From Nymphaea colorata (Eukaryota; Streptophyta; Magnoliopsida; Nymphaeales; Nymphaeaceae), in the NCBI RefSeq assembly GCF_008831285.2, contig NC_045143.1:17148464-17212463 (forward strand): DNA of 64,000 nucleotides, written 5' to 3'. Shown here piece by piece: positions 41,602-53,420 of the stretch. Within the stretch, counting starts at the first letter, position 1. Every line of letters begins with the position of its first letter. The notes below the pieces were generated by a model. It made no database searches and was not told the origin of the DNA. It worked only from the letters and a program-made list of their open reading frames with translations. The translations under genes were made by a program, and so were the position numbers.

Positions 41602-41963
41602 GAGGAGCCAGGTGGGATCTTCAAGCAGCAAAGCAGCTGCCTCAGTCACTTAGGGCCTTCTATGCGGCTGTCTACAACATAAAGAGAGCGGTACAACACT
41701 TGCTCAGTGTTGTCAAGAGGCATATCATTTCACACATGAGGAGAGCGTTACGACACTTTCTCTATCTAATCTCTCTTTTGCTGTTCACATATCACATTAA
41801 TATATTAGCTTCACTTTTTAATTGACTTGCTCTTTCTACTCTTGAGCAGTGGGCGAGTGTGTGCGGAGCTTACCTGGTCTTGGCAAGACGGTGCCGTGTT
41901 GAACAGACACCAAGGCTTGAGGAACAAGCAATCCAGCAGCTGCAGTCTCTCATCAACTTGTGA
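41602..41963 (+). pseudogene. Terpene synthase exons 5-6 pseudogene
   Basis: Exon-like 41602-41747 encodes GARWDLQAAKQLPQSLRAFY then AAVYN and ISHMRRA, and 41850-41963 begins WASVCGAYLVLARR and includes PRLEE before a stop. This follows the plant terpene synthase order RWD..A..LPEYL...Y.A.YN...KAWADLCKAYLVEA.W...PTLEEY, with the intron at the usual place before the Trp. The donor after the first exon is lost (TTACGA in place of GTATAA), the frame between YN and SH is degenerate, and the DDxxD exon is missing. Confidence 0.68.
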
Positions 41964-42484
41964 CAGAAATCCACGTACTCATGGACTGATTGTTTATGTT
42001 TGGGTTATTCATGTCATAAAATTGGATATTCATATATACAAGGGTCTCATATAGTATGTTAACTCGATTCCTTTCCGTCCTCTTCTACGGGTCTCTCGTT
42101 TTCCGTTTCTTTTTTATTTATTTATTTTTTCATTTTCTGGAAATCGCATCTAGAGCTTGTCAAATTAAACAGCTTTAGAAGGAAAAACGAATTCGCTAGT
42201 ATAAGAGTTTGTTGAAAGGCATCTAGAATTTTCTAGTTTCATAATAAATCGAGTTAGGAGAAATGGTACTTGTGAAGTGCTCATGTCGAGTTCACAGGAC
42301 GTCGTTCACAAAGTGCAGAAACATGGCAGCTTCGCACCATTCATTATTACCCGATCATCTTTTGGTAACTATTTAATTCTAGTGGTTGCATGATTTGCGC
42401 AGTAGGATATCAGCCAACTCGTTACCGTGCTAGTTACCAATTGCTTAAATAACTGGTATAATTCCTTTGAATCTGATGTAGCAC

Positions 42485-42918
42485 TATCCCATAATTATTA
42501 ACATAGTGAGTGGCAGAAGTTAAGAGTTGATACATCATCTATGATGATAATGTTGTGATGGTTCTGTTCTCAAAATGGGTAGCAGAGATTTTAGATCTCT
42601 CTACAAATTATCATATAATATTTTGCTTGCATGATCGGCTCACTACGACGACCCCGTTGGTTGGTTGGGTTCCAGTTCCACTTCCACTTCCATTAACGCG
42701 ATGCTTCTACTCTGGATCCAGCGCATTCCAGCCCAAACCGGACCCGCTTTGGACCCGGCAAAATCACTGGCCCGACAATCTCCGCCTCAATCTTCTTCCC
42801 TACATCGGATATGTATCCCCGGGTGTGGCGGAGCAACCCACCTCGGTGGGTACGACTCTCCCCGCCCCTGCCAGCCGCGATTCTTCTGCCAATAAATCGC
42901 CGCATTGTCACTTCCTCG

Positions 42919-42953
<35 letters not shown>

Positions 42954-45900
42954 TAAAAAATAAAAAATCTACAAATCCTTGTAAAATAATCTTCATGCTT
43001 ACAAACCATCTAATACTCTTCGACAGTTGCTTTCTAACCACATATTTTTAAGTTTTAGTTACCTAGCAATGGACTCCAGCTTATATATAGTTGTAAGATT
43101 GTGTTTGAAGCAGGATCGGATCTAAATCTGAGCTTGCGTCCCCTAATTTGGAAAGTCCTCTCTCTATCTCTCCCTCTCTGTAATTTAATTTAATGGGGTG
43201 GGTGAAACTTGAGGAGCTAGTTCGAGACTTGTGACTAACAGTAGCTACAGGACATTTTTCAAGTTATATAATTATGCTTGTTCTGATGATTAATGCCCAA
43301 CAACCTAATGAAATGTATTTGTTAATTTTACTTTCGAATGTTTTACAGCGTTATTGACTGTCATTACTCTTTGTCTAAGGCACCATGTGAACGCAAATAC
43401 GGAAATCTGAAAAGCCAAAGAAGGAGAAAGAGCGAGAGGATGGAATTTCTCTATTCCCACCTGTAGCTTCTTCTTTTGCGGGGGTTCATGAGTCCCCACA
43501 TATTGTAGATTCCAATCTCTACCACACGACCATGGAGTATTGGAGATAAAGGAGTGTAAGAATTCAACCTCGAGGAATTTAAAAAAGAGCAAAGCGAAAA
43601 AAGGAGAAAGCAATTAAAAAATGCGTCTGTCTTTCAGTTAGGTCTGATAAACAAGACAAGTTGCTGATTGGCCGTCCCAGTCAGAATTTGTTCAATATCA
43701 TAAAATAAGTTCACCAACACAAGAACATGAAAAACCAGGTGTTAAGCTACATTAAATAAGGTCAATGTTCCCCTGAATTAACAAACTTTTTAATAGGTGA
43801 AACCCTTGATCTCGGATCCTGATCAACTTAAAGGGGGCATACCAACAGTGCTTTGAAATCTTAATTGGATTTTAAAGTTCAACTGAAAGATGCATAAATT
43901 ACATCTTAAATTTGTAAGCATTACTATTACAATCTTAAAATCTATGAACTTCAAGTTCGGTAACTCTAGCTCTCTATCTTGAGATTCGTACTTTTGATCG
44001 GTATTGAGAATCTTATATCTATATTTGTCAAATCTAGAAGAACTATAGATGCACAGTGAACCACAGATGGGGTCAGACACTTGGATCTAAGTTCAGGAGA
44101 AACCAGACGCTTCTTGACAGGTAAACCACGTATGCTGAACAAGATTTTCCGCATGTAAAACCTGCTTGATTTAGATCAGGAAAATCTTACGGATTTTATG
44201 AAACCATGTGGTATGGCTCGGATCCATCGTCTTTCAATAGGAGCAGTTGACGATGGAATTGGATTTTTCCCATTATTTCAGTATCCGTAATAGTACGGAA
44301 AGAAGGCCCGGCTCCATGTTGTTCAGGAATAATGGCATTGAGTTTCTTGACCCTTTGACTTAGAATTAGTCAGTTCTCATAATCACATTCTTTTCAGGTT
44401 CACATCTATCCCTCCTAGGTGCTGAAGAAGAAGAAGAAGTGGACGATGTATATGGCTCCTGTTCCACTTGTACTTCCCACAAAGAAGAGAGCTAGTGGCA
44501 GAGGCACATGTGGGCAATTGCCCACACAAGCCCATATAAATTGCTTATGTATGTATTAGCACCTCATTGACATTTACTTATTTACTCATTGGATGGCATG
44601 CTCCTTAAAATTCCTATTGGAGTATCAGTATCCCTTAGACAGAAATTTCTGTCTAGAGAGTTTTCTGGTTTCATAACTCCTATTGCACGGGAATGCACTT
44701 GACCCCAAAATGAATGGAAAACGAAAAACTCAACATATTCATTCTCTTCATTTTCGATACACTTTCCTCCCTCACTGCCTCTTTGTATGCTAAGTTGGTA
44801 TTCCCAGGGAACTCTGAATGGAAGTCTCCATTCCTGTGAAAGCAGACGCATGGATCTGGACCCTGCCATAATGGGCAGATCCAGATCGACAAATCCAACA
44901 CTTCCTAACAAAAAGATCTGACCATGGACCTTTCTTTAGTGTTTCAAACCGATGACGTACTCAGTTCGGTAGTTTGGTGACGTTACACGTTCAATTATTG
45001 CAGTGTTTCTCTCGAGCGAGCCCAGCTCAGATTGAGTTTCAACTGCTTGGTCTGTTGGCCATACACTGTTTATGAGACCTGGTTTCTTTGAAACTATGGT
45101 TGATGGCAGTGTTCAATCTTATTAACCAACTACGTGGCAAGCGAGGCTTCTCTTTCCCTTTTTTGTGGCTTCAAATTCAAATGTGAAAAGAGTCCAAGAA
45201 TCCATTTAAATCAGACCATTCCTTTTTGCTGTCAGTCAGGATTCTCTTCAAATGATGTCCTCTTCTCATTAATTCTGAAAACCAGGTTCTTTATGCTGGC
45301 TGTGATATTCTGCATATTCGTATGCTTTGGCCTCTGTCCCGCCCATGATAGCTAAGTCATGACGAACCACAGCCAAGTTTATATTTTTGCAACTTCTTGT
45401 TATTGTTTAAAATGTGAAAGGACAAGTTTACATCCCCATACAAGAAGCTCTTTCACAAATGTTACTTCTTTGAAAAGAATGTGATAATTTGGCAGCAGAA
45501 ATTACATCAGTTATTGTTGTTGAAAATTCTTGTTTTTTTATTTAACATGGTACGAAGCTTACTTGGATAATTATACCTGGCATATCCTTTTTCAACTAAT
45601 ACATGAGTTTTATATACAGTTTGAAATGAGAACTATATTATCGATATGAATCTGTGTATATAATATATTATCCGACACTGTCTCGGCGTTCGAGGTGAAG
45701 CTGCGGTGTGTTGGTTTTTATTGCTTGGGGAGCCGGTGATCGCAGAGACGAATCTTCCCCAGAAGATTTCGTCTATTAATGTTTCGTAGGCCCCATGCAT
45801 GCAGCCACATGCAAACACCATAAGATTCTCCCAACCAGTTGCCCAATTCTATCCCCGAGTAGCTTTTACTGCAATGAAAGGGAAAAACTGCTCCTAGCAG

Positions 45901-46202
45901 TAGCTTTTCGTCTAAAGAAAATTCTTCAATTTTAACATTGAATGGGACCTCTTGTTCTAACAAGATTCTTTTGATGCTGCTAGATCAAAGGAACGAACAA
46001 GCAACAAATTGCTTGATAATGATTTGTGAGATGTGACCAACTAAAGGATACCAACACGATAACTTCAAACCTTTCATCCAATCCACCACTTCACCTAAAA
46101 GGGAAACAAGGAAACGGAGAGAGAAAAAGAAAAATCTTATTGGTTGCATGAGCACAGGAGCTCTTGTGATATGTATAAATAAGACGTTGCCAACTAGGAT
46201 TT

Positions 46203-46238
<36 letters not shown>

Positions 46239-46584
46239 TTATTTTGGTCCAGATACACATTAGAATATGCTAAGTGCTACTGCAGTACTATAGCACTGCG
46301 CTAATAGCATATACTTTCAAAATAACAGATATTAAAAATTCAAGATCCGAAGCATCAGCATCTTAGTCCCCCACTCAACAACCATGGATTTAACAGCTAT
46401 CCGAGTCCAACTTCAACCGTCTCTTGGATTTGGACTTATAACATGAATCCAGAGTACTTGCAGACAAGGTCTTATTCCCATTGAATCCTATTTTTACACT
46501 TAAACTTTGAATTGCAGAACAAAGATACAGGTCTGAATTTGAGTCCGATTGTTCAAATTGTTCAATCAGATCTGTCTACTTGGA
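42485..46584 (+). repeat. Segmental duplication block I, copy B
   Basis: This is the second copy of the 28336-32023 block, same orientation, 4.1 kb. It retains two segments absent from copy A (about 44140-44400 and 44680-44840), has a longer AT tract near 42920, and a longer AG tract near 46206. Its right end stops just before a long AT microsatellite. No recognised gene is contained; a short shared open frame with a signal-peptide-like start (about 45245-45353) is truncated by a stop here compared with copy A. Confidence 0.9.
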
Positions 46585-46593
46585 TACTCATTT

Positions 46594-46595
<2 letters not shown>

Positions 46596-46658
<63 letters not shown>
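46596..46658. repeat. (AT)31 microsatellite at a duplication breakpoint
   Basis: Pure AT dinucleotide tract starting 12 bp after the end of homology between the two block I copies. Its position at the breakpoint suggests it was involved in, or grew after, the rearrangement. Confidence 0.95.
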
Positions 46659-46660
<2 letters not shown>

Positions 46661-47392
46661 ACGCTAACATTATAAAGTCATCATTTGTCATATGTTCTAT
46701 CATCTTTTGTGAAGCTAGAATATGAGGACTGAACATGTTTCTCCTTTAAAAAGGCAGTTAGTGTCCGTGCTTGCTGGTTTTGTGTTTAATCAAAGACCAG
46801 GAAAACAAAGATAGTTTTCAGCATTGACCGGGACAGATATATATCAGTTTCCAGCTTTAAAAAGGTTAGTTTCAATAGTATCAAAACATGGTTCAACACT
46901 CAAATCTATAGCTCCACAAAAGTAGAAGGTGTGCTTTAAGGAATGTGGATTTTCACATTCCACTTTAAAAAGTTTGATATGGCATCTAACATAGCGAGAA
47001 ATCTCAAGAAACTCATAAAAGAGGTTGTTAAAGTAGTCAGTCATTATGATGTCCAACCTTTTTCGAGCTGGAAGCAAAACTATTAAGAACCAAGTTGAGA
47101 TTCATCAAACCATGGGCCATATCGAAAAGGATCGATATGAGAGTGGACTAGGTCATATATAATCAGTTGTCAGTGCATTCCAATACAAACTTGAACTTGC
47201 TAAACAAGCTCCAATGGAAATAACATCAAAAGGAAGGGTTGAAATTCGACGAAACAATGTAGCACACAATTCCTAAAGGCAACATTCTTCAAATTTGATC
47301 AATCCCCATTACTTGAAAAACATCTTTTCCAGCTCAACTGCTGTGAGAAGTTAGCATTCAAATATTCTTTACAACCTCTAGCAGCCAGAGAG
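46659..47392. other. Intergenic DNA
   Basis: No recognised gene. It separates block I copy B from the second terpene synthase fragment. Confidence 0.45.
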
Positions 47393-47562
47393 AGACCCTC
47401 GCAATGTTGAGAGCCATGTTCAAGAAGGAACGAGAGAAGGCGCCCTGTTGTTGCTGCTGTTGAGCTGAGAGCAGCTCCCTGTTCAGCCTCCTCCATGCAA
47501 CCCTTAGCGAGTTTCTTATGTGTTGTTGTGCTTGCTCCTCCACTACCGTTGCCTCATTTTGT
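47393..47562 (-). pseudogene. Terpene synthase last-exon pseudogene, copy 2 (3'-truncated)
   Basis: The minus strand reads NEATVVEEQAQQHIRNSLRV then AWRRLNRELLSAQQQQQQGA and FSRSFLNMALNIARVS, then leaves terpene synthase similarity at the point where copy 1 continues with QCMYDYEDG. Unlike copy 1 it has no stop codons before that point, but its acceptor TAG is changed and the conserved C-terminus is lost. It is the counterpart of 39447-39769. Confidence 0.78.
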
Positions 47563-48017
47563 TAATGATAAGGTTGAAAGGCAATCGTGTTAGAGAGATT
47601 CAAGGAAAGAATCCCAACAAGATCAATTAAAATTAATGATAAAGGAAAAAGAAATTTTTTCCAAAAAAATTAGATTTAGTTTCCTATATTTATCATTGTC
47701 AAGGTTATAATGTTAACGATAAGGTTGAAATGCAACCGTTCTAGAGAAATTCAAAGAAAGAATCTCAGTAAGATCAATCAAAGTTAATGACAAAGGAAAA
47801 GAAAATCTTTTTACAAATCAGATTTAGTTTTCATGTTTAGCGTTGCCAAAATTATAGAAACTTCAACTATTTAAGCTCATTCTATGTGTTGTGTAACTAA
47901 GGCTCATGGTAGCCTTCCATGGTGAAAAACCATGCACATTTAATTAAAAGAATCTTTTCATTGCTGGTTTTTATTTGTTTTGTTTTTTCTTTATTTTTTA
48001 ACTTGGTATCAGAACAG
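47563..48017 (+). mobile_element. Copia-type LTR remnant with primer-binding site
   Basis: This LTR-like block corresponds to 39770-40110 and extends to a TTTTTTAAC end followed directly by TTGGTATCAGAACAG (48003-48017), one base from the initiator-Met primer-binding motif TGGTATCAGAGC of plant Copia elements. No gag or pol frame follows, so only the left end of an element is left. Confidence 0.45.
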
Positions 48018-48055
48018 AATGCTTGATGAAGAAGAATGAAGCCCATAGGTGGCCT

Positions 48056-48440
48056 GCAAATGAGTAACCAGAGAGGGAGACGGGAAGGGAGAGGGGGACG
48101 GACAGGGAGAGGGAGACGGGGTCACGGGAAGGGAGAGGGAGAGCGATTGGGAAGGAGAGGGGAAGGGAGAGGGAAGGGAGAGGGGAAGTGATTGGGAAGG
48201 GAGAGGGGAGCGATTGGGAAGGGAGAGGGTCAGAGGGGGAGCAGAGGACGAGATATGGAACCTGCTTGCTTGGGGAGGGCGCGCCAGTTGCCGTGGCCAT
48301 GCTTCTGGATGTAGGCGACCAGCTTCAGCCCTACCTTCTCACAGCAAGGTAGCGGAGAGGGAGAGAAGGAGGGAGAGGGAGAGGGAGACCGGAAGGGACA
48401 GGAGGGAGAGGAGGAGGCGGGAAGGGAGAGGGCTCACGGC
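48056..48440. repeat. Purine-rich (GGGAGA) minisatellite
   Basis: Variants of GGGAAGGGAGAGGGGAGCGATT recur many times. It lies in a stretch (about 47910-49040) absent between the matching blocks of duplication copy 1. Confidence 0.85.
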
Positions 48441-48469
48441 TCAGAGGGGGAGCGGGAGGGCAGCTCGGG

Positions 48470-48592
48470 AGTCGGGCCGGCTAGGCCGGCCTATCCGGCC
48501 CGGGCCAGGCTATCAGGCCCGGGCCCGGGCCCAACCGGGCCAGGTCGGGCCGGCCCAACGGCGGCCCAGCCCGATGCCCAGGCCAGGAATAA
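48470..48592. repeat. GGCCCGGGCC-rich tract
   Basis: A dense run of GGCCGG/CCGGGCC motifs in otherwise AT-rich surroundings. Such tracts occur in plant transposon termini, but no matching inverted end was identified. Confidence 0.6.
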
Positions 48593-49041
48593 AGTGTTGT
48601 TTTTTCTATTAAACACTACTTAAAGAGCACAATTCAATTTTTTTTATAAATAAAGTGACAAATTAAAGAAGAAAGAACTTATTTATATAAAAGAAAAGAA
48701 TCATTTACTTTTAAAAATGTGCCATTTTGTAGAATTAATTTCCACTGTATAGTTTCCGACACTCTTTTTTTTTAATATGTAAACCAATTGGATGTCTGGC
48801 TGGAGGTTTTTTTTTTTTAATATGAAGGCATAAAAGAAAAATAATTCACTTATAAGTTATAATTTATACTACAATGGGAGCATTGGCCTTTCTCACAAGC
48901 CTGCTCCAAAATTGGCTTGGTAACAAAAAGTAGAAACAACCTGGAACCACTTCGCTGACTAAGAGCTGGGTTTTCTTTTTAGGTTGGCCGTCAATCAAGT
49001 ACGTGTATTTTTCACAATGAACATAAATGTAACTTCTTACT

Positions 49042-49105
49042 TTTCCTGGTCACATGTATATGACCAACTGAGGCATAAGATATTATATTGAACTAGTGTG
49101 ACAGC
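49042..49105 (+). repeat. Segmental duplication block III, copy 2
   Basis: It matches 40196-40262 in the same orientation (GGTCACATGTATATGACC...TTGAACTAGTGTGACA). Confidence 0.7.
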
Positions 49106-50252
49106 GGCTGCCCTAGCCCTTGGCAACGGTCCATAGCCGCCCTAGCCCTTGGCAATGGTCCATTGGTCCTTGGTTGAGTCCTTTGGCTTAGCTGATCACC
49201 CTTATCCTGCTGTTGACCTTACTGCCTGCTCTTACCCCACTACTTTTCGTAATGGCTCTCTTTGTCTGATCTTTTCCCTCAACCATCGTTATGATCTTGT
49301 TGTGCTTGTGTGACCCCATATTGAACCCAATAAATCACAAAATTTTTTATTATTTATTGGTGAAGATGTTGTTTCTTAAACAACACAACTTAATATGTTT
49401 TCAGTTGTTGTGTTTGCGATCGAGTTTCAAAGTAGACTTGGGTATATACAACACGAAAAAACAAATGCTAAGGTTCGGTACATTATTTGCTTAATTATGT
49501 AATATTAAAACTCGTCATCAAATGGCCCTATTTCTGGTTGTCAATCAACTCCTTTTTGCTTACTATTATGCCTGTTTGATGGGTACGTTTCGTCTGGGAA
49601 CCTAATTGAGCAGATCATGAACAGATCATGCACCCATGTTGCTGATTTCGAGTTGAGATTTTGCTTATTTGGACTCACTAAGAGAACAACACTAAGCTCC
49701 TCAGAATTTGCCAAACCTTCAAGAAATCATGACTCACATGGACACAAGATCTGGTTGCTAATCTGGTCCACATGGACACAAGATCTGGTTTTACCACAAA
49801 GTTCCGTCCCTTTGATGACAATCCCTTTTATGCTTGTGGTAAACCACCAGTTCGATGTTCAATGGTATTAATTATCAATCTGAATGCTAATCTGGTCCAC
49901 ATGGACACAAGATCTGGTTTTAGCTGACACTTGGTCTTCAGCTAATTGGCACAGCTCACATGGGTTCATAAACAGTAATGAATATACGATGGAGCAGATG
50001 ACAAGCAAGATGTGAAGACTAATTCATAGAGGAGAAATGGGCCAGACTTTAAATTCAACTACAAAATACAACTACAACCAGACTAGAGTCCAGTGCATCT
50101 AGCATTTGCAGTCCATAGGAATAACGACCCTACAGGAATACAACTACAACAAGACTTTCATCAACATCCCTAGTAAACTGAAAATTGTAATCTCTTATTA
50201 AGGAATCTATCAGAATGTCACTCAACAACCATTCTCCTAACTCGGTTGATGT
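49106..50252. other. Intergenic DNA with short repeats
   Basis: Begins with a doubled GCCCTAGCCCTTGGCAA(C/T)GG unit at about 49118-49160. It also contains a doubled ACATGGACACAAGATCTGGTT segment (49737-49795) and the dispersed repeat at 49849-50034. No gene recognised. Confidence 0.5.
49849..50034 (-). repeat. Dispersed repeat, copy 2 (inverted relative to 13083-13269)
   Basis: Reverse-complement match to the first copy with scattered substitutions over its full length. Part of it (49737-49795) is repeated again just upstream. Confidence 0.65.
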
Positions 50253-50560
50253 TCAACAGAAGTCGATCAAACCTTTGGTTGGGGTGGAAGTTAAAGTTGG
50301 GGCATCGCCGTCCCAAACGTCGATGATGTGGAACTCAGACTGCAGCTGCTGGATTGCTTGTTCTTTCGCCCACTGCTCAAGAGTAGAAGAGAGCAAGTCA
50401 ATTAAAAAGTGAAAATAATATATTAATGTCATGATGTGAACAGCGAAAGAGAGATTAGATAGAAAAAGTATTATACCGCTCTCCTCATGTGTGAAATGAT
50501 ATGCCTCTTGACAACACTGAGAAAATGTTGTACCATGTGTGAAGTGATGCAATGCCTGCT
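50253..50560 (-). pseudogene. Terpene synthase exon fragment in left arm of inverted repeat
   Basis: On the minus strand the sequence VQHFLSVVKRHIISHMRRA ends at an intact donor (GCG|GTATAA), an intron of about 75 bp follows, and the next exon starts at 50372 with WAKEQAIQQLQ, running to a stop at 50253. The first part equals the exon 5 end of the terpene synthase relic at 41602-41963; the second skips the AYLVLA segment found there. The tail (SEFHIIDVWDGDAPTL...) is unrecognised. Confidence 0.55.
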
Positions 50561-51487
50561 GAGAACAGTGTAGCTAATCTGACCAGTTGTGTTTCCGATG
50601 AAAAGTAAGACTGGTTTGCTAAATTATATAGCGCTGCATCCCATTGCGTGTGTTAGTGTTTAATGAAACAGCATCAATTTGCCGTTTCAACAATATTAGA
50701 AAAAATAGTTGAAAAGCGTAAACTGCCACTAGAAGTTGTAAAGGCAATGCCACTAAAAGAAAATTTTCAAAAGCGGGCACTTACAAACGCGTTCATAAGC
50801 TGGCGTCGCCAGGATTTTAAACTATCGTCAATATAACGCCTATTTCAACGTTCAGAGACGACATGAAACCAAAAACCCGGTGCAAAAAAAAAAAATTAAC
50901 GAAATAAATAGAGAACGAAAATGGCGGGGTAAAAGGGGAAGAAGGAGAGGTGAATTTACCGATGGAGCGGGACATAGCGAGCACGCCAAGCACACGCGGG
51001 CAATCCCAGTAGATGACGCATCCACCGGCAGCTTGGATCCGGGCCGCCGGACTTATGAACGCGTTTGTAAGTGCCCGCTTTTGAAATTTTTCTTTTAGTG
51101 GCATTGCCTTTACAACTTCTAGTGGCAGTTTACGCTTTTCAACTATTTTTTCTAATATTGTTGAAACGGCAAAGTGACTAACACACGCAATGGGATGCAG
51201 CGCTATATAATTTAGCAAACCAGTCTTAGTTTTCATCGGAAACACAACTGGTCAGATTAGCTACTGTTCTCAGCAGGCATTGCATCACTTCACACATGGT
51301 ACAACATTTTCTCAGTGTTGTCAAGAGGCATATCATTTCACACATGAGGAGAGAGGTATAATACTTTTTTTATCTAATCTCTCTTTCGCTGTTCACATCA
51401 TGACATTAATATATTATTTTCACTTTCTAATTGACTTGTTCTCTTCTACTCTTGAGCAGTGGGCGAGTGTGTGCAGAGCTTACCTGG
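50368..51487. repeat. Large inverted repeat: ~430-bp arms around a 250-bp loop
   Basis: The left arm (50368-50799) is the reverse complement of the right arm (51052-51487) with few differences; a roughly 20-bp stretch near 50665 is missing from the right arm. The outer ends meet in terpene synthase exon sequence (GAGCAG|TGGGCG) and the inner ends at CTTATGAACGCG. The loop (50800-51051) carries a protein phosphatase 2C exon piece. Transcription through it would give a long double-stranded hairpin. Confidence 0.88.
50960..51049 (-). pseudogene. Clade-A-like protein phosphatase 2C exon fragment
   Basis: The minus strand encodes AARIQAAGGCVIYWDCPRVL followed by GVLAMSRSIG and a donor-like G|GTAAATT. 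This matches the plant PP2C segment ARIEAAGGRVI.W...RVLGVLAMSRSIGD, and the splice position after SIG is as in ABI1/HAB-type genes. The glycine usual after the aspartate is Cys here. No other PP2C exon is present, so it is a captured or stranded fragment. Confidence 0.75.
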
Positions 51488-51512
51488 TTTTGGCAAGATG
51501 GTGAAATATCGG
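51290..51512 (+). pseudogene. Terpene synthase exon fragment in right arm of inverted repeat
   Basis: The plus strand repeats VQHFLSVVKRHIISHMRRE with donor GTATAA (two bases shorter at the exon end than the left arm), and after CTTGAGCAG the next exon begins WASVCRAYLVLARW, matching 41850 onward, before homology ends at about 51512. Confidence 0.55.
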
Positions 51513-53420
51513 TAAAAGATAGGAGATTGAAAGAAGACGAGTGATTGATTATAAAAGAAAAATTGGATGAGCGAAAGATACGCGATGGATTATAAAAGGA
51601 AATATCAGTAAAAATAGGATATTATCATAAAAGAATATGAGATCAGTGCAAAAATAATCTCACGTTTTTTGAGTAAAAAATATAATACATATTTTTCGAA
51701 TGCTTCTTGGTATAAGTGAACAGGTTCTATGCAATTTTTAAAAAAACATCCTAAAACCTTTCCCGAATACTTTACATACAAAAGAAGAAGAAAAAGAAAG
51801 AAACATGTCTACCCCAGCTTTCATTCATCCAGGAAAAAGAAAAAAACCATGTTAAAATATCTAGTTATCCATTTTTAGATTGAGCAACTTTATCTTGGTT
51901 TTGAGCTTCAAGGTCATATTTTATAATCCTTCGCTTAAGTTTCAAACTACACTTCAAAAAAAAAAAAAAAAAATCACCATCTACTCGAGGAAAGGAGCGC
52001 CTCAGTAAAACTTGACCATCTTGCGGATCGCATTCATTTATACGCATCATTGAAATTTGTGAATGTGAGCGAAAGTTTCTGAATGACGCAGGAGCTATGA
52101 GACTTTAAATCTGCGATATGGATTTTGCAATTTGGCCAATTCATACTTAGGACTGTGATCAATTGGGTCACTCGATTGGGTTCGAGTTCGATAAAAGATC
52201 ATAGATGCTTTGAACTTCAAAGTTCATCTAGCTGATCGTTCCATTCCTGTGTTTTGGGTTTTCCATCAGGGTAGCCTTTTCTTCTTTTATCGAGTCTCAT
52301 TTTACTAAAGAAAAATCACAAAATTTTAAATTTTGTAAGAACTTTCATACAAAGAATTTCTTTACTTACAACAGGGTGTTTATAGCTGCAGATCTCTCTA
52401 GTTGGTCTGAGCATCATGTCGAATAGACTTCACCATGCAGTCAGTGAAGTTGGTTGGCCAACTCCAGTCTGTTCTCTTGGAGAGCCGTTAGGCTCTATTT
52501 TGTAGCCGCAAAACCTAGTGGAGATAGACGGTAATCCAGGAAAAGTGCCGTTGGAGGAGATGGTGACGGAAATAAAAACGATATGGCCTCTCATGTCCCA
52601 TTCCCAATCTCAGCATCACGACAGTGCTGTTGATGAATCCACTTCCGTCTCCAACTGCTGTCGGCGTCCTTTCATCTCTACGTCCAAAATTCGCTTCTAC
52701 TAGAGGCTGTTCAATAGAGTCCCAGAATCGGAGCTGAAAGCATAGCCGGCAATGCAAGCTGCACAGCAGGTTTTCATCGATAATCATTATGGAAGTATGG
52801 GCTTTGTGCACTTGGGTGCGCATTGCCGCCTTCAAGATGTAGGCCACGGGCCCACGAGGAATGGTTGCCTCCATATATCAGTTACGAGAATCTACACTAT
52901 TACATCCATTAGCCTTCAGCGTTTGAGGTGGTTCCAGACTTATGAGAACAAAGTAAACAGGAAAAACATCAAAAGCGAAAAAAGATGAAGGAACAATAGC
53001 AAACATGAGAAGGCCGTAAATAACTGCACATAATTTCACTTGATCATTCCTCCATTGTTGAGGAGAAAATAGAAAACAAGAGATTAATCATCATTCTTTA
53101 CAACAGGCCTTCCTAACAGAAAGCTACAAATCCCCCAATCTAACCAATAGGTGCCTTTCTTTCCTTTCTTCATAATAAATCACAATTAACAGATGTAAAG
53201 AAACAGACTCAGATGGCGTGCCTGTCAATCTTCTACAGGCAACCATTATGAATTCTGTTAGCTCCCCCATTCCACAAGCCTGTACCTTTATTTCATTTTC
53301 AGCATGTACATACCAGACTTCCCCTACAAGTAAAGAAGAAAGGGAAATCATCCGGCCAAGAATCAGAGTGAGAAAATATTACAGGTTTTGGTTGGTTGGT
53401 TCTTTATACAGATTAGGGAG
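51513..53420. other. Intergenic DNA and 3' flank of the telomere-binding gene
   Basis: AT-rich with an A tract near 51955. Open frames at 52515-52874 (minus) and 52518-52703 (plus) show no family similarity. The last few hundred bases likely hold the 3' UTR of the telomere-binding gene. Confidence 0.5.

Noticed and set aside
28336-46584. Block I copies as the two LTRs of one giant retrotransposon
   Set aside because: They are 3.7-4.1 kb with no TG...CA ends, no primer-binding site or polypurine tract inside the borders, and no gag-pol between them.
52515-52874. 119-residue minus-strand open frame
   Set aside because: No recognisable domain or family, no matching exon context, and AT-rich intergenic surroundings.
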